A stretch of DNA of 15,114 nucleotides from Saccoglossus kowalevskii (lineage: Eukaryota; Hemichordata; Enteropneusta; Harrimaniidae): the NCBI RefSeq assembly GCF_000003605.2, contig NW_003137330.1, positions 299,646 through 314,759 of the forward strand, in the 5' to 3' direction. Shown here piece by piece: positions 7,985 through 15,114 of this stretch (within the stretch, counting starts at the first letter, position 1; the number at the start of each line of letters is the position of its first letter). A program made the translations under genes and the position numbers. Below the pieces are notes generated by a model, which ran no database searches, was not told the origin of the DNA, and saw only the letters and a list, made by a program, of their open reading frames with translations.

Positions 7985-8340
7985 AACCTATCATATCATA
8001 GAGCACCCAAAAACTACTAATCTTGGTCTACGGACTTTGCAATGATCTGCCAACTCATTACGAACAATAATTGTTTAAAATGAAACTGAACCAACATTTT
8101 AGCTAATTTATTTATTTATTTTATTTTATTATTTCCAATTCATTATTTTCAATTAATTAATTTATGTATTTATTTAGTATCCATTTCCTCTTAGTGCATT
8201 AACTATATATTATCTATTTATCTGAATTGCATCACCACTATTGACTGTATAGTGTGTAATATATATATAATGTTATTATTGTATTTTAATATATTAATAA
8301 TGTACTTTGTAGCAATAAAAATATGACATTATCTTGTACT
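7985..8340 (+). mobile_element. Fossil 3' end of a non-LTR retrotransposon (LINE)
   Basis: A decayed reverse-transcriptase C-terminus can be read on the plus strand: TNLGLRTL, then after a frameshift NDLPTHYEQ (8041-8067), an in-frame stop, then LFKMKLNQHFS (8071-8103). This fits the widespread LINE ending WNxLPxxxR...FKxxLKxHLF. It is followed by an ATTTATTT-rich tract at about 8105-8180, then AT-rich sequence with AATAAA near 8315. Frameshift and stop show that it is dead. The 5' part is not recognisable. The clade is uncertain; CR1- or jockey-like groups share this ending. Confidence 0.45.
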
Positions 8341-8555
8341 TGTGTAACGTTTGGCTTTGTTCTAGGAACACACTTCCAGCGGAAAATGCTCCTGTGGGAC
8401 AACAGGATTGGCCTTAGATATACGCAAACATGTATATATGCCGCCTGCTATTGACTGCTCAATCAAAACATTACTTGAACTGACAATAAGTTTGAATTAT
8501 GCCCTATCCAAGACAAAGTGCCTAGATTAGAAACTACGCAGTGTGTTGGCTTGTG

Positions 8556-8566
8556 TTTATAAAAAG
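8556..8566 (+). promoter_or_regulatory. TATA-box-like element
   Basis: TTTATAAAAAG lies about 80 bp upstream of an ATG at 8639 and is a good TATA match. A start of transcription about 30 bp downstream would fall near 8588. In DNA this AT-rich the match may be chance. Confidence 0.3.
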
Positions 8567-8638
8567 TAAAAACTGTTTACGAGTAGAAAAGAACATCAAA
8601 GCAACAACAAGTGAGTAGATAATAACACCAGCTCCATT

Positions 8639-8839
8639 ATGTCTAAAGCGGGAGAGTCGTCATCTGCGCATGCGTCAGATGGCCATAGCGTGTCGTTGTT
8701 TACTGACAAGCGTCTACCCATGAGCTTTTGCGTTTTTAGCGTGTGTTGTTATCGTCGCTTGATACTCAATTCCTGCGCGTGTGCAGGTGACGACCCTTAC
8801 GCTTTAAGTCATCATCATGAACTCTTTTATAGTGATTAG
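8639..8839 (+). CDS. Small ORF, possible first coding exon (hypothetical)
   Basis: A 66-codon ORF starts MSKAGESSSAHASDGHS, with A at -3 of the ATG and a TATA-like element 80 bp upstream. It is less AT-rich than its surroundings and contains a perfect NRF1-type site, TGCGCATGCG, at 8665-8674. GCAG|GTGACG at about 8781-8790 could be a splice donor, giving an exon of about 48 codons. No domain, signal peptide or homologue is recognised and no downstream exon was found, so this may be random. Confidence 0.15.
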   Translation: MSKAGESSSAHASDGHSVSLFTDKRLPMSFCVFSVCCYRRLILNSCACAGDDPYALSHHHELFYSD

Positions 8840-9347
8840 ATTATAGATTGTTATTGATTGATAGTTGTGGATTGGGCGTTCTGGCGAGTAAGAATAAGTG
8901 TTACTGTATCTCTTCATTGTCTACGTCAATACCACGTGGTAACAATTCACAAACAAACATATAGCCTACCAACATATGAGACTAATCGTTGATTGCTGAG
9001 TACCCCAAACCTGGTAGAAACACTAGCCATAGCAGTCAGCTTCTGGAATCAAACCAACAATCAAGGTGAACTTGCTAGCAATTGAACCATCATTCAGGTT
9101 CGTTTATTAATCTATCTCGTTTGCTTTAAAAGGCGGTGGTCATCGCGCTGAGCATGTGTGACATTTGTGTTGATAAACCATAATCCAATGCGCTCTTCTA
9201 ATGGAAATCACAAGTATGAGGTTTCACCTTGGCGCGACTTGCACTATTTATCTCCGGTGACTCCTTCGATACCTTCCAATCCCCTAAAAATACCTAATTA
9301 AAGCTTGGTAAAGTCCTATTTTTGTTTATATTAGGCCCATATATCGC
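8840..9347. other. Intergenic DNA, nothing recognised
   Basis: No gene, RNA gene or clear repeat was seen. Composition becomes mixed towards the CpG-rich spot at 9345. Confidence 0.6.
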
Positions 9348-9357
9348 GCGCATGCGT
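9348..9357 (+). promoter_or_regulatory. NRF1-type site in a CpG-rich spot
   Basis: GCGCATGCGT lies inside a short CpG cluster (about 9344-9375, CGCGCGCATGCGTGGCGCG) in otherwise AT-rich DNA. NRF1 sites are typical of housekeeping promoters. An ATG at 9408 opens a 50-codon ORF 50 bp downstream, but no gene could be confirmed. Confidence 0.25.
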
Positions 9358-9407
9358 GGCGCGACGACTATCGCCCTTTAAAGAGATGACAGACAGAATT
9401 GGTAAAC

Positions 9408-9734
9408 ATGCTAGACTATTTAGCAGCTAACAGAGGCATTAAGTACTTACTTACAGTTATTCACATTCTCGCTCGGGCCATCCAGATCCTCAAATCAAAA
9501 TCTAATCATGATGTCACACAACTCTCATCTCGAGAAGCCACAGATGAGAGGACATAATTTGCATCCCTCCTTACTACAGCATGGAAAATTGAAAAGAATG
9601 ATATTCAAGTATTTCACGACACAACAGACTCACATCAAGATGAAGCCACGAGAAGTTACCTAAATGTGCTCTATGATCACAAATGTGCTCCATGGACAAT
9701 CAAAGTTTGTTATTCATTTGGTGAAGATATATAA
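9408..9734 (+). pseudogene. Possible broken coding fragment, family unknown
   Basis: One plus-strand frame runs about 108 codons with a single internal stop (TAA near 9558). The first part begins MLDYLAANRGIKYLL, and the second includes AWKIEKNDIQVFHDTTDSHQ. Two stretches of about 50 codons are not statistically striking in AT-rich DNA. The peptide looks protein-like, and a CpG-rich spot precedes it. It could be a transposon or gene relic, or chance. Confidence 0.15.
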
Positions 9735-11654
9735 AGTTCAGAATAGAGGAGATTTTTATTATCACATTTGTTTTACTCAGACCCAATTGTTTGCAGGACC
9801 TTCTAAAGTGAGAAGCTGTACTGAATACAATTGCTGACAGTATTATGGTTTACTAGGTGGATAATCTTAAAGAAAAAGAAGGTTGATAGTATAAAGTCAT
9901 ATAATTTTAATAAAATGAATGGGCTATGCTTTATTCTTGGAAACTGGAAAATCAAGGATTATTTTCGTTAGCTAGAAAGAAAAACCAATAATCTTTCAGG
10001 TGAAGCAGCAAGGCTCCAGGTGCAACTGGAGGGAATACATCCATGAGTTCAAGCCTTGTGAAGGAACCCTTACCTACACTTCTTCAACATGAATCAGGAT
10101 ATTAAGGTACATAGCTTTAGTGGCCAGCTTGGTACCAGAGTTTACTTCAAGTATGTGCTGCTGTTTACTTTGAAGCTGTTATATTAAGCTAAGTATATTC
10201 TATTACCAGTTGCTCTTGCAACTCAATTTATTGATGAAAGTGCTACAAACCTTCCCCTTTCTCAAGATAGGTGTATAATCTTTCTTCCACCTTTGTACAT
10301 CAGCTGTAGATCTGTACCAAAGAGGTTTCCTTCATGATCAAGTCTGGCATTTATCAACATGAGAAAAAACTTCAATCGCAACATATTTCAAAAACAGTCT
10401 GCAAATGTCTTACAATGTAACTGCTAACTAACCTGTCTACCAACTGTACTCATTTTCTTGGTGGCTGCAAACACTGTTAGACAAAACATTTCTATAAAGT
10501 AGACTACACCATCATCAGGTATGACTTTGATGTTAAGTTCGCCAATTACCAATAATCAAACCCCTCTAAGAAGTCTCCCATGGACATATGTTATATGTAA
10601 TCTAATTATAATCGAGTATATTAACTGCAATGAATACTATATAGTGTACTCAGTTTCCGAAAATCCCACAGAAAAAGGAGACAAAGCAATCCTGATATGT
10701 GTCACTACAATCCATCCATCTACATCTGCCCATGAGGAGACACTGTATCTGGAACCTTAATTTCAGTATGACGTGGTACATGTACCCAACGACCTTAACC
10801 TTATTTTCGCCCTCTTGTGTCATGCACAAGCATGAAACTTGGCACACATGTAGTTCATATGTGCCCTCTAGTTGCCAACATAGTCGAACAACCATGTTTG
10901 CCTCTTAGTATTATTTTATAGTCCAATTGCAAATGTGCTAGAACTTGCAATGGGGTATATTCAATGATTTTGTTGCTATAACATTTCCACAATGTCGTTA
11001 ATCAGAATTTTACTGAATTACTGCAGGTATATTTCAATGGCTCCAAGTTCATTAGGAGTGTGAATTAGTCTTGTAAGTATTGACAATCTAATCACTGCCC
11101 ATATGGTGCTTGCGTTGGTAGTACGTGGTTATGCTAATACACACTAATTAGCACCTACCTATTGAGTGTGATTGAGCAGCAAACCTAGCTGCTTTTGCTG
11201 CAGGGGTCTTTGTTAAGAAGGTTTTAGGAATACTAAACAGACTTTAAGATGTACAGATTTGATGCTGGACAAAATTCAACAATATAAAACCTAAGACTTA
11301 TATGAAAAATGCATGGATGGAATTCTCATTAAACCTACGAAAAGAATTCACCTTGCGACACGCTTGGCACACAACCTGATTAAACATGCACACAACCTGA
11401 TTAAACATGGACACGTATAAAAATAGGTGTATCTTTGGATAGTACCTACATGGTAGCGTATATGCTATGCTATGCAGGTTTTCCTAAGGTAGCAAATCAC
11501 AATGCTGATTCATTGAAAAAAGATTGAACCCATCCCTTGCATCTTTGTATGAACTGATCAATGTAACAATCTTTTGTAACACTCATTTATACATTATGAG
11601 TCACCCATGAATGTATTGAAGTGCTGTTATGTGCTTGGTCATGCGAAGACCAAA
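9735..11654. other. Intergenic DNA with small repeats, no gene supported
   Basis: Overlapping ORFs of 69-81 codons at about 10521-10908 show no recognisable domain. A short minus-strand frame near 10255-10380 reads HEGNLFGTDLQLMYKGG before a stop and might be a transposon relic. There is a perfect 12-bp palindrome, GGTACATGTACC, at 10775-10786. The stretch around 10790-10890, including CATGAAACTTGGCACACAT, has the look of a dispersed repeat, but its copy number cannot be judged here. Confidence 0.5.
11368..11409 (+). repeat. Perfect 21-bp tandem duplication
   Basis: Two exact adjacent copies of a 21-bp unit beginning CACACAACCTGATTAAAC lie at 11368-11388 and 11389-11409. The unit is unrelated in sequence to the 21-bp minisatellite. 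A perfect match suggests a recent slippage or duplication event. Confidence 0.9.
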
Positions 11655-11800
11655 ACAGTCTTTATATTTGAAACTTCCTGACCTTCGTAGTTAGACTTGT
11701 GTAGAATTCTGTTATCTTAATTTTGAAATATTATCTCAACACATATTGAAATCTCACTTGTTTCGAAAAGAGCTAAACACAGCAATGGTCTTGGACAGTC
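11655..11800 (+). mobile_element. Second LINE 3'-end fossil
   Basis: One plus-strand frame reads KLPDLRS, a stop, then NFEILSQHILKSHLFRKEL (about 11735-11780). LP-x-LRS followed by LKSHLFRK is the usual end of many LINE reverse transcriptases. The expected Trp before LP is lost, and the internal TAG shows decay. It differs in sequence from the fossil at 7985-8340, so it probably comes from another family or a much older copy. Confidence 0.35.
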
Positions 11801-12575
11801 AGTCTCCAGGTGTAGCCAAACACTCTGTTTAATCAATGCACAGATAAAGAGCAACCTATAACCCAGATATCTGACAAGAATGGTTGTAACTTCTTTCCTT
11901 TATGGAATCTACTAGTTCCCCCCTGGGACCCTACGTTTTAGTTTGATTCTGAACTAAACTATATTCAACAGTTCACTAAACAAAATGTGGTTATTCTACT
12001 TATAGTTAAGTTGTGAATGAGTGGTTCTTTACAACCACTCACTCATGATTCTTCAGACGCAAGAATGTTGATCCCAATCAGTTGACACATCTAGTAATGG
12101 GTGAGGGAAAGTGTTTTTTATGAGGGTCTGAGGGTGGTGACAGACACACACACACCCTGCCACGAACTTACACTCACATAAGATGAAAAACATGTCTCCC
12201 TTTCAAGGCTCCTTGTAGGTGCTTAGACACCAAGTGCTACATTGCCACAGCAAAGACAATACTCTGCTGCTCCTGAAGAAATGTTGTGAAAATACTTAAT
12301 GTAGTAGGTGACCAATCACATTGCTTGATGGTATTTTAATAATAAGCAATAAGCAAATCTCATCAGATAATTTGTATAAACAAACTGTGTATGAACTATG
12401 TATCATTGCATTTGTGTGAATAAGGTACACGCTAACATTATTCAATTATTATGCAAATTACCTAATTAACATGCATGAATTTGTACCAAAAAAAAACCAG
12501 CTCTGGAGTTTATCATGGAGTATCCAGCCAGTGAGATATTGGTGGAACATGATTTGAGATACACAAGCACCCACC
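11801..12575. other. Intergenic DNA, simple repeats only
   Basis: There is no gene here. A perfect 9-bp inverted repeat with a 6-base loop, TGAGTGGTT...AACCACTCA, spans 12018-12041. A short (CA)n run lies near 12143-12156. The rest is unassigned. Confidence 0.6.
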
Positions 12576-12600
12576 CAGACAGACAGACAGACAGACAGAC
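12576..12600. repeat. (CAGA)n microsatellite
   Basis: Six uninterrupted CAGA units form a short tetranucleotide microsatellite that is likely polymorphic. Confidence 0.95.
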
Positions 12601-13396
12601 CAAAACAATACCTGCCACAACAATACCTTTTATTTCAAAATTGCACACACAGAAGTCAAAAATAGCTAAATAGACATACTGGTATGTACCATATTTTTCT
12701 CTTTAGTTAGTGAATTCATTAACAATAGTGTATCAGACAGCACACATCATTTTGCAAGGTATAATTTATTTTAAAGAAAGTTTAAAATTCATTTCTGAAT
12801 TGGAATGAAATTGTTTCCAAAAAAACAAAACAGTGATAATTTTGATAGCTTTGTATACAAGAATATCACAATGCCACCACATCATACAGAACAGATAAAA
12901 AAAAATATCACTGTTGGTGTTACATACTTCAAAGGTCTTCATAGTGTATGCACTACCAAGAAGCTAATTGGAGCTTGACAACACACATGGCATAGTGACC
13001 CTTCACTAAATAATGGGTGTCCAAATCCAAACAAAAACCATGATTTATCGGCGATAGCAACTTACTGAGGGGCCTCGTAAAGGGGGGTTCATGCGTTGAA
13101 AACAGATAAAAGCACATATACACACATGGGTTTGTAGTAAGTTTTCTCTATTGAAAAACACCAGAGCTTGCATGTCCGCATGGATTCAACTCATTGTAGT
13201 GAGTTTTATAGAGCTATAATAAAAGGCAGACCGGCCAAGAAGTTTGTAATGTCGCGACTTGAAACCCTGTCAACACCTTTAGACAGATGGCTGTCACCCT
13301 ATGTGTCTCAGTAATTGACGAACAGAAAGTGTTAAGTTTTCTCCTCCAGCCCTTTAACGACCAATTACATACTAGATACAACAAAACATTAGTTCT
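12601..13396. other. Intergenic DNA beyond the ANKRD49 3' end
   Basis: No coding region was recognised. Minus-strand AATAAA hexamers (TTTATT on plus) at 12628-12633 and 12765-12770 could be distal polyadenylation sites for the ANKRD49-type gene. The 64-codon plus-strand ORF at 13287 shows no domain. Confidence 0.5.
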
Positions 13397-13402
13397 TTTA
13401 TT
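13397..13402 (-). terminator. Candidate polyadenylation signal for the ANKRD49-type gene
   Basis: TTTATT on plus is AATAAA on minus. It is the first canonical hexamer downstream of the minus-strand stop at 14028, giving a 3' UTR of about 640 bp. The UTR would contain a perfect CRE octamer at 13739-13746 and a YY1-like GGCCGCCATG near 13852, which may be incidental. Confidence 0.35.
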
Positions 13403-14027
13403 TCAAAACTGCTGGCAAAACGCATCAGAATTTGTTGGGTGCTGGCCAACTACCCACGATATAGTCGAAATCGCAACTTAGATGCGACTTAGGGGGTCAC
13501 TGTACATACTGACAAGCTCACAGGTTTACGTTGAAAATCGTTCAAAAAAGTCTGTTAATATTTTTGAAAATTCTTGAGAACATAACACGAACAATAGAAG
13601 ACATTTACGTACATAAACAAACCGCATAATAATTGCACATAGATATACAATTTTTACGATAATTCCATATTCAACGGTTCATCATTTCAACCTGAATACA
13701 TGTAAAATAATATAATTTTAAGATATTTACTGTCAGTTTGACGTCAGCGGACATAACAATTACTGAATTAGTTTTGTGTGAATCTGAGATGTAAGTGAGA
13801 AACGATGCTTTTTTGACAATAATCACAGCATAAAAATGCATGGAAGCAATGGCCGCCATGAATCATACATTCAATTGTGTAAAAAAAACAATGTATTTTA
13901 CCTCGGTACATGCATTGTGTACTTCACATGGAACACATATCGAACACAATGTGGTATAACATCTATGGTATTAAAACAATGATTTTCGTGTAGACCAATT
14001 ATCATTTTACATAAAATTGATGACGTT

Positions 14028-15020
14028 TCAATCATACTTAGTGAAATCATTCAGTTGCTGCGCATGAATATCAAACAAGTACCCATATCTTCCACTACGT
14101 TTGGCTATTTCAAATGCGGTCTCCTGCGCAGCGTTCTTCAACTCAACGTTAATGAAACGATTCGTGAGTAGCAGTTCCAAAGTCTCCTTGCCATCAGAGT
14201 TTGTCGACGCCAGATGCAAGGGCGTTTGCCCACCATTAGTTTGGCTATTAATATCAGCACCGTTCTGAAGCAGCAAAGAGGCTACTTGCGCATTGTTCCA
14301 TTTACACGCTGAATGGATCGGCTGCCAACCATCAGCAGTCTTGGCTTTGACATTGGCACCAAGTTTTAATAGCATTTCAATGGCTTGCGTATGGTCGTTA
14401 TACGATGCACGATGGAGTGGAGTATAACCATCATTATCACTTACATTTATGAGATTTGGATTTTGCTCATACAGTTCCTCAATAATATCAATATGATTGT
14501 TTTCCGCTGCCCACAGAAGTTTTTCACCATCATTCATTTCGGCATTTTCATTGAATTGATCATCGTCATCATCCCAAGCACTTTTCCAACTACTTCGTCT
14601 CTTTCGTTTTGATTCTTCCATTACGTGTATAAGTAATTCAGTATTTTCGGTAATTCTATCTTGTGAACATCCATCAAACTCATTGCACAATTCAGCTACA
14701 GCGTTTTCCACCGATTCACCGTAGACATGATCAGCCTCTTTCCTTTCTTCTCTTTCTTCCTGTTCTCTATTAACAGCTTCATTATCTTTCACACCCTCCC
14801 CATTGTCATCCTCCTCCTCTTCCAGCCTCAAAGTCGAACCGATACCATACTTCTCTTGGCTCAACGTCCTGGGGAGGAAACGTTTTATTTTGTTGCTTAC
14901 TTTCACATTCTCACTCGCCACATTTTCTCTTTCATCATGCTTAGTCGTTTCTGCTGTTTTTAATTTTACGTAATTGCTGGTTTCTTCAGGCTTTTCAATA
15001 TCCCCTTCACTGGATTCCAT
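14028..15020 (-). CDS. ANKRD49: Ankyrin repeat domain-containing protein 49 orthologue
   Basis: A 330-residue protein. Ankyrin repeats are at about 163-195 (LLWAAENNHIDIIEELY), 196-228 (DGYTPLHRASYNDH), 229-261 (DGWQPIHSACKWNNAQVAS), 262-296 (TPLHLAS, LELLLTNRF) and a degenerate last repeat at 297-321 (ETAFEIAKRSGRYGYLFDI). HSACKWNN, the ETLELLL-TNR segment and the ETAF-IA-R ending match vertebrate ANKRD49, reported as a nuclear regulator active in spermatogenesis. The N-terminal half is acidic and probably disordered. It holds a Glu-rich stretch (67-97), a basic patch (SKRKRRSS, 137-144) that could be a nuclear localisation signal, and W149 followed by five Asp. The protein is about 90 residues longer than the human one (about 240), all in this N-terminus. 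ATG 15020 lies 7 bases inside an exon after a strong acceptor. Orthology is confident; the cellular role is from the family. Confidence 0.93.
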   Translation of the reverse strand: MESSEGDIEKPEETSNYVKLKTAETTKHDERENVASENVKVSNKIKRFLPRTLSQEKYGIGSTLRLEEEEDDNGEGVKDNEAVNREQEEREERKEADHVYGESVENAVAELCNEFDGCSQDRITENTELLIHVMEESKRKRRSSWKSAWDDDDDQFNENAEMNDGEKLLWAAENNHIDIIEELYEQNPNLINVSDNDGYTPLHRASYNDHTQAIEMLLKLGANVKAKTADGWQPIHSACKWNNAQVASLLLQNGADINSQTNGGQTPLHLASTNSDGKETLELLLTNRFINVELKNAAQETAFEIAKRSGRYGYLFDIHAQQLNDFTKYD

Positions 15021-15027
15021 TGCAAAA

Positions 15028-15114
15028 CTGAAAAAAATATGTAAAAAAAATGTAAATTACTGTGTCACAAACAAAACATCATACATTTTGTTTTGTTTCT
15101 GCATAGTGGCACAA
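15028..15114 (-). other. Intron in the 5' UTR of the ANKRD49-type gene (partial)
   Basis: On the minus strand, TATTTTTTTCAG ends just upstream of the ATG-containing exon. Plus-strand CT at 15028-15029 is the acceptor AG. A further T-rich tract lies upstream, near 15042-15050. The intron runs off the window, so the first exon and promoter are not visible. Confidence 0.6.

Noticed and set aside
10521-10908. Overlapping ORFs of 69-81 codons on both strands
   Set aside because: Several frames are open over the same stretch and no domain is seen. It is more likely part of a dispersed repeat.
11636-11654. TTGGTC...GACCAA inverted repeat as a transposon terminus or structured RNA
   Set aside because: The stem is only six bases, with no partner end or target duplication found.
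12466-12648. 60-codon minus-strand ORF with a VCLSVCLSG segment
   Set aside because: The segment is the translation of the CAGA microsatellite, so it is not evidence of a protein.
13287-13481. 64-codon plus-strand ORF
   Set aside because: There is no domain or supporting signals, and it overlaps the likely 3' end of the opposing ANKRD49 transcript.
13739-13746. CRE octamer as the promoter of a plus-strand gene
   Set aside because: The octamer is perfect, but no plus-strand gene follows and the site lies in the inferred 3' UTR of ANKRD49.

Overview
This is animal nuclear DNA, most likely from a marine invertebrate. It is AT-rich, has spliceosomal splice signals, and carries fossil LINEs, a tRNA-derived SINE and minisatellites. 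It also carries two metazoan gene families: a class A G-protein-coupled receptor (GPCR) and an ANKRD49-type ankyrin protein. The sequence does not settle the phylum. A lophotrochozoan or an invertebrate deuterostome would both fit.

Layout. 1-1371: upstream region of the receptor gene, with a CRE/CCAAT pair, a YY1-like site, and a probable 5'-UTR intron ending at 1371. 1391-4609 (+): a single-exon coding region of 1072 codons for an atypical class A receptor, closest by eye to GPR22. Its third intracellular loop is about 770 residues long and holds two families of short repeated peptide motifs. 4688-6743: a 21-bp minisatellite that grades into 42-bp and 84-bp higher-order units. It is split by a roughly 446-bp tRNA-derived SINE on the minus strand, with an 11-bp target-site duplication. 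6744-14027: about 7 kb without a convincing gene. It contains two LINE 3'-end fossils (about 7985-8340 and 11655-11800), two promoter-like CpG spots (about 8.6 and 9.35 kb), and small hairpins and microsatellites. 14028-15020 (-): the ANKRD49 orthologue with an unusually long acidic N-terminus. A strong splice acceptor lies just upstream of its ATG, so its promoter and 5' exon are outside the window.

The two genes are about 9.4 kb apart, on opposite strands with their 3' ends facing each other. Nothing suggests they work together. The most unusual content is the receptor. The sodium-pocket and NPxxY residues of class A GPCRs are replaced, while the disulfide cysteines, R3.50, W4.50, W6.48 and P6.50/P7.50 remain. 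Its giant loop carries six copies of a Cys-centred motif (consensus TPxCFxFKMxDxDVSSP) and four copies of an SLxSIAD-like motif. These repeats are conserved as protein but not as tandem DNA, which points to a multivalent cytoplasmic docking platform. The binding partner is unknown.
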